Positions 11,710 through 24,874 are shown, counted from the first letter of the stretch. The stretch is 64,000 nt of DNA from Paracentrotus lividus (GCA_940671915.1 CALNVZ010002100.1:17418667-17482666), one strand, 5' to 3'. Translations and numbers: made by a program. The notes: generated by a model from the sequence alone, not told the origin.

Positions 11710-13030
11710 TACATACTTTCCTACTACGTCAGGAGCAACGCATATCACCTATGCAGCAGGTCCACAATCGTCGGTAGGCTACGGGGCACGTGCCATGACA
11801 ACGATAGCTGGTTGCATGTACAACGCTACGCACAGGTCAACTGTCAACTTCGTTGGACTTTTCCTGCGTTTGTGTAGTAAGGGTTATTATATGAAAACTT
11901 CCTTGCTAAGCGTCGTTACTATGCTCATCGTGTTATGCGACATGACGAGGTACCTCCATCTGCACGAATTTCTCTTACGAAATCCATCGCTTAGGGAGTT
12001 GTCCAGCGATCGTACGGGAACGCGAGTTGTGACCGCCGCATTTACTCACGTACTCGAACATATTTTTATGCCTCAAAAATTATTCATTGTATAGTTGAGG
12101 ACAAGTACTGGAGACGCCCTCCCCACAGAGATTATGAAAGTCCGTCTTTACTTCGACTTTGTAAACGTAAACTTAAAAGAGAACTGCTTTTAAAGAGCGT
12201 AATGATTGTCAATGTATACTGAGACTGGGTACCACGACACTGATATTGTCACTTCTTATATCTATTTTGGCATTGTATGTTCAGCTAAGAGAAAAGATTA
12301 CTTTTATTTTATAGAAGATGTTTTCTGTTACCATAGCGCGAGCATTTTATTACCTTGTACAAATTTATATACATTTTTTTTTCTTCTTACTTTTTTATTT
12401 TCCTTAATTACTTTGCATTGGTCATGATTAAATATTCATATCCGTTCTCTATTTATTAACCACGTATCATATTCCATTGGGGCTACAGCCTTACAAGCTC
12501 GCTTTCCATATGTAGGTTCCAGCATTCATGTTTCTCTTAATGTAATCTTCTAACTTCATATATGGCCATCTTATTCCTTTATGTATTTTACTATTTATTA
12601 TTTTTGTTCATTGAAATATTGTATAACGATGTAACATGAGAGATATGGAAGAATAAATGAAAATGAAATTTGAAAAATGTATATAGATGCCAGTTAGCAC
12701 GTCTTCTTGTATCCCTGGTTATGGGCATTTTCATCATAGGACTTGTCGGACGTTTTATCCGCAAAGCTGCACTCTCAGTCAATCAGATGCAAGCATTTAT
12801 CAGTAGCTTGTAACAGTTTGTCGGATAAAACCGTCGACAAGTCTTTGATGAAATGCCAGCTTTAGCAGCACTGAGATTATTACTGTAAGCAAGCTGACCG
12901 TGTAACTTCCACTCTTCCGTCTCCCTACATATAGTATAATCAAAGAGGTGCCAATTGTTGTTTGCATATTTTCAATATTTTCCCAATACATAGCAAATTC
13001 CACTCACAACCCACACGCCTTTTAAGTGCC

Positions 13031-13096
13031 TCACACACACCCCACCCATCCTTTTCTCAGCGCACACCACACACACACACAACACATACAAACACA
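13031..13096. repeat. CA-rich microsatellite
   Basis: Interrupted CA/CACC repeats. The same tract is at 21219-21284 in the duplicate. Confidence 0.85.
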
Positions 13097-14389
13097 CGTT
13101 TATATAAACACCTAAAAGGCCATATACACGGATATAAAAGCACAAGAAAGATACGGATGAACTTATATCTTCTTCGTTTCATTTTGTTTATCTGCTTAAA
13201 TTTATGTTTATGTTATGATTTTTTATTTTTGAATAGTTATTTCATATAACGTCCACTTTATAGTATATATACCCCCGCGTTTTGGGACACGGAAAATAAC
13301 TTTAGACTTAAATATTTAATAAGCCTTTAAGAAAGCCAGTATTCACTTGCTCATTGTAAGAGTTGTCTTATCACTCTGATCTCTGACTTGTCTAAATTGA
13401 AGACGTTTCCGACAATCGATGTTCGGCTATTTGGGTATTGGGGGTTGTGAATAAGTGGATGTTCTTCATAACATTTTTCTACTAATTTGATAATACAGTT
13501 GATAAATTAAATTTGTCCTCTGTCATTCCTATGAATGGGTGTTCCTTCTGATCAACTAGATAATTCTCGTTTTCCGCCCTTACACTTGAGATACGCCAGA
13601 CTTGGCATTCGAAGGACCAATCGAATCCTCCTACATGTACCCTCCTCTTATTCTTACTCTCCCTGCCTCTGCAGCCAAAGATAATTGATTCTGATTTGCC
13701 GAGTGATGATGAAGAGGATGTAGTCCGAATGTACTTGTACAAAGGTCGCAACTCTGTCTTTGGTACTCACTCTGGTGGATGTCATCAGATCTTAAAATAA
13801 CAAATATTTTCAAATAAGATAACTGTTTTACTCTTTTATTCATTCGTTATTTTCTATTGTAGTGTATTTATCGCTCATCCAGAATCCGAGTGAGCATAAT
13901 ACACTTCTCTTTCTACAAGAAGGAACAGAGAGAAAATTTTAGAATGCAGAGAGTAGAGGGCAAAAGCACTTTAGATTTATGGTTTCCGAAAAATGCTAGA
14001 TGAAATTGCAAATAAATTTGACATTTGTAACTAGATTAGTATCCTGGAAGTTTTATCTTGTTCTTACTAGGTTTGACCAGTTCATTGCTTGATTTATAAT
14101 TAACAGTTACAAACAGTGTCTGCTATGCCTTATTATTTCTTTAGTAGTGAAGAATGTTAGAGACTGGTAGGAAAGAAGGTTGAACCTTTCTTAAATTAAT
14201 GCAGCTACTAATTCTTTATAGTCTTTTAATAGTATTCATTGTAATGTCTCAATTCACCATAGTTTTCTCGTTCGAAGATTGATTATATTATAATATTAAT
14301 ATATCATAATATATATACATTGTATTTGTATATATATTATATTAGGCCTCTGTAAGTAGTTACTTTCTTCGTGTAAATATCGCATATTG

Positions 14390-14440
14390 GTGTGTGTGAT
14401 GTGGTAGTGTGTGTGTGCTGATGTGTGTGTGTGTTTGTGG
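14390..14440. repeat. GT microsatellite
   Basis: Interrupted GT repeats, next to an AT-rich tract at 14280-14345. The counterpart at 22411-22456 is a purer run, so the two copies differ in array structure. Confidence 0.85.
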
Positions 14441-14546
14441 GTTTTTGTGTTGGTAGCATTGTGTATGGTCTCTATGCGGGTGGGCGTGGTCGAATAACCT
14501 TTGTTAGAAACACTCATTATCAAAAGTTTCGATAAGTTAGTTCGTA

Positions 14547-14683
14547 CAGGACAACTATTCCTACCCCCGGACAATTATGCCCACCGGACAATAACCAGAT
14601 AGGGTTTAGGGTTAGGTGGTAGTGTTGGTGGAATATTTGATGGGGTAGTTGTCTTAGGGATAATTGCCAGGGGGTAGTTTTTC
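14547..14683. mobile_element. Small MITE, AGGACAACTACC-type ends, telomere-like core
   Basis: The left end CAGGACAACTATTCC continues with CCCCGGACAATTATGCCC. The right end has GGGGTAGTTGTC and GGATAATTGCCAGGGGGTAG, the inverted form. The centre holds GGGTTTAGGGTTAGG. It is about 137 bp and non-coding. The same element is at 22553-22688, and a diverged copy is at 41867-42014. Confidence 0.75.
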
Positions 14684-15375
14684 AATTATTCTTCACATTA
14701 AGACCTAACATTAAAATTAGTATAGTTTATGAGTGGTCCGACTTGTCATTCAAATTGACTCTGTTAATTAGCTTGATGCAGTCAGGTAAACTAAAGAATC
14801 AACAAAATTAAGTCACTTATTTAGTCGCTTCCCAGAGTTGAGGAATTTAAAACATTACATTGACGAAAAGCAGGTGAGTTTCGAGTTACTTGAAATCGTG
14901 TCTTTATGTTCAAATTGCAGTAGATGATTTTTTCTGAAGGATCGCATTCTGTTTCGGCATCTTTTCAGCAGATGTTTTAAATGCCATTATCCGTTGTATG
15001 TCACCGAGTGAGCTTAGAGTGCGCTACTCGCTGCCTAACTCTGAGACTCGATGGGGATTTCCCTCGCTCGTTTTGTCGATGCACATTTACAGTAGTTTGC
15101 GGGCACAACCATGGAGGGTTGGTCCATAATGCATGTATCAGGGTGGTATTTCTGAGAAAGTATGCCCGAATTTGAGACTTCTAATTACGTTCTCGTGACA
15201 TCTCTTTAAGTGATCATTGTTATCAGGCCCCTCCTATAGAGCTTTCAACCAATCAAATTTAATGTTGCGATCATCTGGTTTTAAAGATGTTTCCAATATT
15301 ATTTTATTTTATTTATTTATTTTTAATTCTTAATGATGTTGAATATTGGTAATGAATGTATTATACAATGCAATA

Positions 15376-16200
15376 CCCTGATAGCAGACTGAACGTTTAA
15401 AGACGTCTTAAAACTGGTCAAAACTGGTCAAGCCGTCATACATTCGTAAACACGACATCTTTAATGATGGTCTTAATGACGTCTTTCCAACGATTAATAG
15501 AATCTGATATTTAAATATCTTACATGTTTCTATGCGAATGTTGATTATATGTCTTTCTTGTTGTAATGACTTTCAGAAGACGTTAATCTATTTTTGGACA
15601 AAAAATGTATGACTAGTAATAATAGACGTCTTATATGATGTTTTACGACGTCTATAAGAACTTTTCTTAGTTCATTTTTGACCAAAATACGACAAATCTT
15701 TAAGACGTCTTTAAAACGTCTATAAGACTTTTTGATGTCTTTACGACGTCTATAAGACCAGCTTTTCTTGTCATTTTTTGACCAAAATACGACATCTTTA
15801 AGACGTCTTTAAACGTCTATAAGAAACTTTTTTGTTCTATTTTTACCCAAATATGATTATCTTTAAGAACGTCTTTACGACGTTTATAAGATCACTTCCT
15901 TGTACAATTTTTTTGACCAAAATACACATCTTTAAGAAAGTCCTTAAACACGTCTATAAGACAACTTTTTGATGTCTTTACGACGTCTATAAGACTACTT
16001 TTCTTGTCATTTTTTTTGAGCCCAAAATACGACAATCTTTAAGACGTCTTTAAAAACGTCCTATAAGACAACTTTTTTGTCTATTTTTTACCCAATAAAA
16101 TAACCCGATTTTAAATTTCCTTTTTTAAAAGAAAACCGTTTCTTTTAAAAACGAACGTTTATAAGACAACTTTTTGCCTTTCATTTTTGAACCAAAATAC
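15376..16200 (+). repeat. GACGTC-rich tandem array, copy A1
   Basis: The array starts CCCTGATAGCAGACTG, then AAGACGTCTT-type palindromes recur throughout. A landmark, ACCAAAATACGACATCTTTA, returns at about 15683, 15781, 15917 and 16020. That gives alternating spacings near 100 and 135 bp, a dimer of about 235 bp. The left end resembles the ends of the element at 16595, so the array is probably the expanded interior of a related transposon. The expected inverted right end is not clear. There is no coding potential. Confidence 0.7.
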
Positions 16201-16594
16201 AAATGTTTTCCTGGTTGGTCATGAATAATATCATTTAAGCAGTATTCTGAGATTTTGAAAAAGAGGGGAAAATGAATAGAAATATGCAATCTTAAGCCAT
16301 GTAACGCGGCATTTGGCTTATTGACATAATAATTGTTTTTAAATTATTATCATATTATGTATACACAATTTCAAGGTGCTTAAATAATGACAATTCTTCT
16401 ATTTCAATTAACAAAAAGTGTAATTTAATAATAGTAACTGTATTTCTTCAAACATTTTGGTACTGTAGCACTTTATGTTAGCAGGACAGACACAACTGCA
16501 GTATAATAGGGCCTTTGTGTAGGACGCTTATAGGTTTAATTATTAGGATATGGTTAGTGATAGGATAGGATAGGATCAGTATTAATGTCAACAT

Positions 16595-16877
16595 CCCTGA
16601 TAGCACAGTGACGTCCTTAAATACGTGCAAGGAAAATTTTATGACGTATAATTTGCAACCCGCCGTATGTACGTCTTAAGACGTCGTATTTTTACGTGCA
16701 TAAAGAATGTCCAGTTTTAGACGTAATAATGACGTAAAAAATACGAATGTTCTTTAAGACGTCAAACGTGGGTGCATTACGTTCATAATTAGATGTCTTT
16801 TCCTTGACGTTCTTTAAGTACGTCTGTACTGACGTCTTTAAGACGTCATTTTAAGAAGTCACTCGTGCTATCTAGGG
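16595..16877. mobile_element. MITE with CCCTGATAGCACAGTGACGTC ends, copy A1
   Basis: The left end CCCTGATAGCACAGTGACGT is mirrored by the right end AGTCACTCGTGCTATCTAGG. ACAT flanks both sides and may be the target duplication. The interior repeats GACGTC and ATACG motifs. It is about 283 bp and non-coding. The counterpart is at 24875-25124. Confidence 0.7.
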
Positions 16878-17569
16878 ACATGTATTGATATTTCCCTTTT
16901 GTTTAAAATAATGAATTCTGTCACATCTTACCTAAAATATGTAATTACCTTCACGACCTTGTCGAATATCGATGAAAGAAATTGTCATTTCCCTGCCATT
17001 CCAATTTTGAATTTGTAATGTAAATCATACGTCGACGAAGTAATAATTCTGCATGACAATAGATCTAAAGCATGGTGAAGGAAAAACAATCCTTTAGTTA
17101 TAAGCGGACATCTGAATATCCGCATACTGATAATAAATGGACGTCTGGTAACTCTGCATAAGAACACAGGTTGTTGCTTTGTTTGTTGTTGTTGTTTTAT
17201 ATTTTACGGCGCTTTCATTCACTTATATGAATATTACCTAGGTAATAAAATACCGATGCGACTTATACTGAGAAGTTGTGACTAGTAATACTTAGGTAAA
17301 TTATGAAATGTTACTAGTTTTCAATTGTGATCTGATTTATCACCGCTAAACAATATTTTTAAAATTACACGAAAACATAATTGTGGATCTGCTGGACATG
17401 CTAATAGCGTAAAGTTCTGATGACATCCATAAAACGTTCTAATTGGTAAACCTATAAGAGGAATCTAGACATGTCAATGTGGCGTTTCTTTACGACCAAT
17501 GATGACTTTGAGTTTGACCTAAGATTGTTATGAGTGAGGTAATTACTGAACTAATTTCAGGTTCCCCTC

Positions 17570-18360
17570 GCCGGTTTGTCTCGATGCTGTCGCAGCTGCC
17601 TTACCCGCGTCTGGTCAGAGTAGTCGCTGTTGAAAGTGACTCACAATAAACCCTGACGCTGAGAAATAAACGCTGAGTAACCTTCCTCCTGTCACATTTT
17701 AGCATTAGAGTGTCAATGTGGTTGTAGGAATGGTCTCAAACTATGCGACAATGCAACCTTCAGTAGAAAATGAGCTACCCCCAAAACATAGCTGTGCGCC
17801 AACCGAAGACGAAATGATCCCCGTCAACGGTCCCCACGTTTATATTTGGTTTAACAGCCTCTATCAGACCTTCTGGTCGGCTATGCCTAATTTGTTGAGG
17901 CCCCTCACTAACTACACAATATGAAATGTGGCCGACGTCTCGGTGATCAGACGTCACGATGACGTTCCTATATGAGTTCCAATTGTCCAACGTGAAACTT
18001 ATATGTTTTTCAAAACCCTGCATTTTTGTGCTCCGCAATATCCAAAGTGCACGTCGTCCCATGATACTGAAGGGAAACCAATGGTCCACATCCATTCAGG
18101 TCTTCATTTGGCTCCTGCACACCTGTGGCCCAAACAGATGTCACTATGGTCTACACAACCGCAGCCTTTAAAAACCCTACGAACGAACGCCTCATGGCCC
18201 AGAGATTTCTTTTGACCAATAAGCCATCCCGGCATCCTCACAATGTAGTTCAAATAAAGACTGTAGGGCATAACTGTGGACAAGTATGGATTTCAGTGAT
18301 AAATGTTACATATTTCATTCGTAATATAGGATCGGTTCCAGAATGTTGTTACTTATGATA
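17570..18360 (+). other. GC-richer unique segment with weak coding-like frames
   Basis: The segment is less AT-rich than its neighbours. A pyrimidine tract ending in AG at about 17688-17702 precedes it. On the + strand, one frame (17730-18215) is open except for two stops, at about 17922 and 17979. The minus strand has an uninterrupted 106-codon frame (17775-18095). No domain is recognised. The duplicate at about 26040-26600 breaks both frames with indels, which does not discriminate because that copy is noisy. It could be an exon, a conserved non-coding element or neither. Confidence 0.15.
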
Positions 18361-19345
18361 TTGCATAGAGCCATGTATATAACATTGAACTTTCTTTGAA
18401 ACAGAGTGCGTAGTGACCATGCAAGACCACGAAGATTACCAGGAGTTTCATGGGTAATTGCTGATGTCACAGCATGAGCCGGATAAAGAAAACGTACGAG
18501 AAACGAATAACTCTGTTTGTTTTATTCCATCCTGTTAGCTCTTTCATTCTTGAGGAAAAGTACGTTTGATTTTTTGGCTACCGGTTAATATCTTCCGCCA
18601 AAGAGACCATAAAACGTTATGCGTGACCTTTAACGGTTAAAGTAAATCCAATGATGAAAAAAAGGGACATGCAGACGCTTAGTTTTATTGGATATTAACG
18701 CGATTTCAAAATTGAAATGTTATTCCTTGTTCAGTTTTTGAGAACAGCATAACGGATGAATAATTGCAACATTCATTTGACTTGTGTACATTTTCAGTTA
18801 TTTGACAGTGAGCATGAGCAAGTCATGGCTATGTTGTGGATCTCCGTCATTGTCCCCCTGACTTGCCTTCTATATACCCCTGCATGATCCGTGCCAGGAA
18901 ACGACGGATATATCCCTGTATAATCGTAGATGATTGCAGACTCTGATGAACTACTGGCATGCCTCGAAAACGAATCTGATAACGAAGACAGCTTAAACTG
19001 ATCGATGATAAATGATGACTCCATTTTAAGTTGATTTCATTGAGGATGAATTTTTTTTCCCGATATAAAATACTTGTGACGTAAATAATAATGGCATACT
19101 ATAAACTGGAGGATATGATAGTTCCTAGTCTCATTATGCTAATCATTACTTCTAACTTATGATTATTTATTTGAGAAGTTCCAAAATGTATTTGCTACGT
19201 TTATCTGGTCTGAAATACGTTAGTCATAAATAATTGTGTTTGACATGAGAAAAAAGGTGATCAATGTCTGACATTAATTTGTAGCACAGTCGAATGTAAC
19301 GACACTGTTCCAAGCCGTCCTTTGCTTCAGATTTGTCCTTTAATA

Positions 19346-19441
19346 CCCGTCACAACTGAGCTGTTCTTACTACGTCCTTGCAGAATCCTTGCCGACGGGG
19401 TGTGTGAACGCGAGTGGACTAGTAAAGCTTAATTCGGGCAT
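19346..19441 (+). mobile_element. Truncated left end of CCGTCACACTGAG transposon
   Basis: It begins CCCGTCACAACTGAGCTG, followed by TTCTTACTACGTCCTTGC, and runs into the N gap. The same sequence starts the full-length element at 27867, so this is the duplicate of that end, cut off by the contig break. Confidence 0.75.
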
Positions 19442-19541
19442 NNNNNNNNNNNNNNNNNNNNNNNNNNNNNNNNNNNNNNNNNNNNNNNNNNNNNNNNNNN
19501 NNNNNNNNNNNNNNNNNNNNNNNNNNNNNNNNNNNNNNNNN
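19442..19541. other. Assembly gap, exactly 100 N
   Basis: One hundred N, a default scaffold gap size, sits exactly between the two copies of the duplicated segment. Confidence 0.99.
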
Positions 19542-21218
19542 GGTAGCAAACAACCTTCACGACGCACGATTACTAGTATTTCAGTTTGGATTAACGAACC
19601 TCATCTCATATTCGTAATAACAGATTCTTCGGAATAACGAACTTTATTCTATTTGGAATAACGAACCCTTTTCTATTTTCGGAATAACGAACCTTTTTCT
19701 GTTTTCGCGACTAACGAACCTTTTTCCATTTTCAGAGACTAACGTACGAACCTCTTCTATTTTCGGACTAAACAAACCTTTTTTTCTATTTTCGGACAAC
19801 AAACCTTTTTTCATTTTCGGACAATGAACCTTTTTTCCATTTTCGGACTAACAAACCTTTTCTATTTCGGAACAATGAACTTTTTTTTCCATTTTCGACT
19901 TAACGAACCTTTTCTATATTCGGAACAACGAACCTTACTATTTTCGGATAAACGAACCTCAGAGTTAACAAACATCACCCCCTCCCCCCCCCGCCGGACT
20001 ATCGACCCGCGGACTAACGGGACCCGCGGACTATCGGACCCGCGGACTATCTGACCCGCGGGACTATAGGACCCGCGGACTATCGGACCCGCGGACTAAC
20101 GGAACCCCGGACTATCGGACCCGCGGACTATTCGGGCTGTAACCATCCCTACATACTTATCTACACGTCAGAGCAACGATATCCCTCATGCAGCGGTCAC
20201 AACTTGTCGTGGCTACGGGGCACGCTGCCATCAACGTAGCCTGCGTTGCTGTACAACCACCACAGGTCCTGCTCAACTCTTGCGATCCTGCGTTTCTGTA
20301 GTAAGGGTATTATAAAAACTTCCTGCCACGTCGTACAGCATTGTAACCTTGCGAGTACCTCCACTGCACGAAATTTTCTACGAAATCCATCGTAGGGAGT
20401 TGCACGTCGAGGGTACGCGAGTTGTGACCGCCGCATTACACGTACTCGAACAATTTTTGCCCAAAAAATTATCATGGTTATATAGGACCAAGTACTGACG
20501 CCCTCCCTACAGAGATTATTGAAAGCCGTCTTTATATACTGTTTAACGTAAACTAAAAAACTGCTTTTTAAAACGTTATGATGCAAATGTATAATGAAGC
20601 GACCGTTACCACGACCTGATTGTCACTTCTTATATCATGTTTTATTTGCAATGTATGTTCCCGCTAAGACAAATACTTTATTATAGAAATGTTTCTGACC
20701 AGCGGAGCATTATTCCCTGTACAATTTATATACATTTTTTTCTTCTTTACTTTTTTTATTTCCTTTTACTTGATTGGTCATGATTTAAATATCATATCCG
20801 TTCTCCATTTTTACCAACGTATCATACCATTGGGCCTACAGCCTTAACAAGCTCGCTTTTCATATGTAGCGTCCCATCATTTCTTCTTATGCTTAATTTC
20901 TACTTCATATTGGGCCATTTATACCTTCAGTTTATTTTTACATATTGTATATTGTTCATTGAATATGTATAACGAGTAACATGAGAGATATGAAAATAAA
21001 TGAAAATGAAAATTGAAAAAATGTATATAGATGCCAGTTAGCACGTCCTCTCTTGTTCCAGCTTTAGCACACTGCAGAAACTGTAACAACTGACCCGTGT
21101 AACTCCATCCCCGTCTCCCCTACATATAAATTACAAAAGAGGTGCCAATTGTTGTTTGCATATTTTCAATATTTTCCCATACATACAAATTCAACTCACA
21201 ACCACACCCTTTTGTGCT

Positions 21219-21284
21219 GCACACACACCCACACCCATCCTTTCTCGCGCACACACCACACACACACACACATTACAAACACAC
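21219..21284. repeat. CA-rich microsatellite (duplicate)
   Basis: Counterpart of 13031-13096, with a different repeat pattern. Confidence 0.85.
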
Positions 21285-22410
21285 GTTTATATACACGTAA
21301 AGCCACTATACCACGGATATAAAGCACAAGAAAGATACGAGATGAACTTATATCTTTTCGTTTTTCATTTTGTTTTATCTGCTTAAATTTATGTTTATGT
21401 TTGATTTTATTGATTAGTTTATTGCAATTACGCACTTTATAGTATATATACCACCGCGTTTGGACACGGAAAATACTTTAGACTTAATATTTAATAAGCT
21501 TTAAGGAAAGCAGTTTCTTTGCATGTAAGAGGCTATCACTCTGATTCTCGATTTGCAAATTGTGTGAACGCTCGACAATCGATGATTCGCCTTTTTGGGT
21601 TAATTGTGGGTGGAAAGGGTGTCTTGCTACCATTCCTATTTGAATAAACATGATAAATTTAATTTTGTCCTCGTCATTCCTTTCTGAAATGGGTTTTTTG
21701 GTCCTTCTGATCAATGATAACTCGTTTCCGCCCTTACCCTTTGAGACGCCAGACTGGCCATTCAAAGAGACCAATCGAACCCTCCAGACCTCCTTCACTT
21801 CCTCCCGCCTCTGCCAGCCAAAGATGATGATTCTTGTGCCCGAGGATTGATGAAGAGATTGTAGCCCTATGTATGTTACAAAAGGTCGCAACTCTTGTTC
21901 CTTGTCTCCCTGGTGGTGCATCAGTTTCTTAAAAGTAACAAAAATATTTCAAATAAGATAACTGTTACTTCCTTTTATTCTTCGTTTCATGTAATTTATA
22001 TCTCAAGAACCATGATTCATTTTTAACAAAGTAACAGAGAGAAAAAGAAGAAGAGAAGAGAGAGGCAAAAGCACTGATTTATGGTTTCCGAAAAATGCTA
22101 GATGAAATTGCACAATAAATTTGACATTTTAACTAGAGTATTCCGGGAAAGTTTTTATCTTTTTTACTTTAGTTGACCATTCCATGCTGATTTTAAAACA
22201 GAATACAAACAGTGTTGTTGCTAAAGGAGAGAGGACTTTAGGAAGAAGTGACCTTTTCTTTAAATTAATGCAAGGGCTAACAAAATTAATTAGTATTCTT
22301 GTTGCCCAACACCAATAGTTTTCTCGTGAGATATTATATATATTATATATATATATATATTACATTGTATATATAATTAGGCCTCTAAGTGCTTTGTGTA
22401 AACGCAATTG

Positions 22411-22426
22411 GTGTGTGTCGTGTTTG

Positions 22427-22456
<30 letters not shown>
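22411..22456. repeat. GT microsatellite (duplicate)
   Basis: Counterpart of 14390-14440. A nearly pure GT run here replaces the interrupted run there. Confidence 0.85.
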
Positions 22457-22458
<2 letters not shown>

Positions 22459-22552
22459 TTTTGTGTGAGCATGTGTATGGTTATGCGGGTGGGCGTGGTC
22501 GTTAACGTTTAGAAAAATCATTATCAAAAAGTTTCGATAAGTTAGGTCGTAT

Positions 22553-22688
22553 CAGGACAACTACCTAGCCCCGGACAATATCCCCGGACAATAATCCAGA
22601 TAGGGTTAGGGTTAGCGTATAGTGTTGGGTGGAAAATATTTTGATGGGGGTATTGTCAGGGGATAATTGTCCAGGCGGGTAGTTATTT
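22553..22688. mobile_element. Small MITE, AGGACAACTACC-type ends (duplicate)
   Basis: Counterpart of 14547-14683. The left end CAGGACAACTACC and right end GGCGGGTAGTTATTTC are inverted. The core reads GATAGGGTTAGGGTTAGC. Confidence 0.75.
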
Positions 22689-23352
22689 CAACTTCTTCAC
22701 ATAAGACCTAACACTTTTAAAATGTTAAGTTATAGTGGTCGCTTTGTCCATTCAAAATTGCTTGTTAAAGCTGATGCGTCAGGTAAAAAATAAAGAATCC
22801 AGACAAAATTAAGTCACTTCATTTTAAGTCGCTTCCCAGCATTGAGAATTAACCATACATTGACGAAAGCAGGTGAGTTCAGTACTTGAAATCGTGTTTT
22901 ATGTTCAATGGCAGTAGAGATTTTTTCTGAAGATCGCATTCTGTTTCGCATCTTTCAGCAGAGTTAGCCAATATCCGTTGTATTGTCACCGAGTGAGCTT
23001 AAGCGTTCACGCTGCCCTAACTCTGAGACTCGATGGGGATTCCCCTCGCCCGTTTGTCCGATGACAGCATGTACAGTAGTTTGCGGGCACAACCATGAGG
23101 TTGGTCATATTGCATGTAATCAGGGTGGTATTCTGAGAAAGTATCCCCGAAATTTTGAGACTTCTAATACGTTTTCTGACATCTCTTTAAGTGATCATTG
23201 TTTCAGGCCGCCTCCTATAGAGCTTTCAACCAATCAAATTTATGTGCGATCAATCTGCGTTTTAAGCATGTTTCCATATTATTTTATTTATTATTTTATT
23301 TTAATTCTTATTGATGTTGAATATTCGTAATAATGTTATTATACAATGCAAT

Positions 23353-24480
23353 ACCCCTGATAGCAGACTGACGTCTTTAAAGACGTCTTTAACTGGCGTC
23401 AAAACTGTCAACTCGTCATACCGTCGTAAAACACGACATCTTTATGATGTCTTAATGACGTCTTCCAAACGATTATTAGAAATCTGATATTTAAATATCT
23501 TTACAGTTTCTATGCGATGTGATTTATGTTCTTCTGGTAAATGCTTTCAAAGACTTAATTTTCATTTTTGGAGGCAAAAAATTTTATGACAGTAATATGA
23601 CCGTTCTTTATGATGTCTTTACGACGTCTATAGACACTTTTCTTGTCATTTTTGACCAAATACGACATCTTAGACGTCTTTAAAACGTCTTATTAAGACA
23701 ACTTTCTGATGTGTCTTTTACGACACGTCGTATAAGACCACTTTTCCTTGTCATTTTTTGACCAAAATACGACATCTTTAAGACGTCTTAAAACGTCTAA
23801 TAAGACAAACTTTTTTGTCTATTTTCAGGCGCGGATCCAGAGATGAACTTTAACGGGGTGCACAAAGGTAGTTTAAATTTTTTTTCAAGTCACGTTGGCA
23901 GGCTGATAAGCAGGGGGGGGGGGAGGTGTGAAAATTAATTCGGCCATCGGCCCGTTATAAAATTCAAAACGTACTACATATAGGCGGTAGGTCAGGTCAG
24001 CAGTCCGTTCTCGGACATGACAAGCAAAAAAAAAAAAAGGTTATTAAGTAGCATTTTGACGGGGTGCCTTAAAAAGGTCTGTGTACAAAAAGGTATCCTG
24101 ATTTTCCAACTTTACGGGGTGCTCAGCACCTTTAGCCCCCCCCCCCCCTGGTCCGCGCCTGTCTTTTACCCAATATGCATATCTTTAAGACGTCTTTACG
24201 ACGTTTATAAGATCAACTTTCCTTGTCATTTTTGACCAAAATACCGACATCTTTATAAGACGTTCTTTAAATGTCTATAAAGACAACTTTTTGGATTTGT
24301 TGCCTTTACGACGTCTATAAAGACTACTTTTCTTGTCAGTTTTTGACCAAATACGAATCTTTAAGACGTCTTTTAAAAACGTCTATAAGACAACTTTTTT
24401 GTCTATTTTTTACCCAAATACGATATCCTTTAAGACGTCTTAAACGACATCGTTTATAAAGACAACTTTTGCTTTCATTT
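23353..24480 (+). repeat. GACGTC-rich tandem array, copy A2, interrupted by an insertion
   Basis: Same array as 15376-16200, starting CCCTGATAGCAGACTGACG. It is longer because the 336-bp hAT-like element at 23826-24161 splits a repeat unit. Frames such as 24271-24459 are translations of the array. Confidence 0.7.
23826..24161. mobile_element. Non-autonomous hAT-like element, CAGGCGCGGATCCAG ends
   Basis: The left end CAGGCGCGGATCCAG is mirrored by the right end GGTCCGCGCCTG. TCTATTTT on the left and TCTTTTAC on the right fit an 8-bp target duplication with one lost base. CAG...CTG ends plus an 8-bp duplication are hAT hallmarks. The interior has two ACGGGGTGC motifs and C/G homopolymers but no transposase. 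The matching site in the other copy (about 15835-15850) is empty, which defines the boundaries. Confidence 0.8.
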
Positions 24481-24874
24481 GAGCAAAATACATGTTTCTT
24501 GCTTGGTCATGAATATTCATAAGCAGTATTCTAGAGATTTGAAAAAAAAGGGGAAATGAAATAGAAATATGCAATTTTAAGCCTATGTAACCGGCATTTG
24601 GCTTATTGAACATAAATCAAAATGTTTTAAATTTATTATATATAATGTATAAACAACAATTTCAAGGTGCTTACATAATGGACAATCTTCAATATTCATT
24701 AACAAAAAGTGTAATTAATAATATAGTATAACTGTCTATCTATCCACTTTGTCTGTAGCATATTTTGTAGCAGGACCAGCACTAGCCAGTATTGGCCTTG
24801 TGATAGAGACAGCATGTATAATATAATAATTTAGGATAAGGTTGGATAAGTAGGATGATCAGATATTGTCACAT

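Larger units (their letters stand above)
11087..19441 (+). repeat. Duplicated 8.4-kb segment, copy A1 (ends at the 100-N gap)
   Basis: This segment aligns collinearly with 19542-27966. Matching landmarks are CTGTAACATCCCTACATAC (11698 and about 20136), the CA microsatellite (13031 and 21219), the GGACAA MITE (14547 and 22553), the GACGTC array (15376 and 23353), the CCCTGATAGCA element (16595 and 24875) and the CCGTCAC end (19346 and 27867). Differences are mostly scattered one- or two-base insertions and deletions. The copy stops at the gap inside the CCGTCACACTGAG transposon. No gene is recognised outside the entries listed separately. Confidence 0.92.

Noticed and set aside
19370-19637. 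Frames running through the N gap
   Set aside because: They consist largely of undetermined residues and join two contigs.
20197-20586. 129-codon minus-strand frame
   Set aside because: The matching region of the other copy (about 11750-12190) is open on the opposite strand instead; neither is preserved between copies.
21484-21921. 145-codon minus-strand frame, the longest in the window
   Set aside because: It is in the noisy duplicate and is not open in the matching part of the other copy (about 13300-13850).
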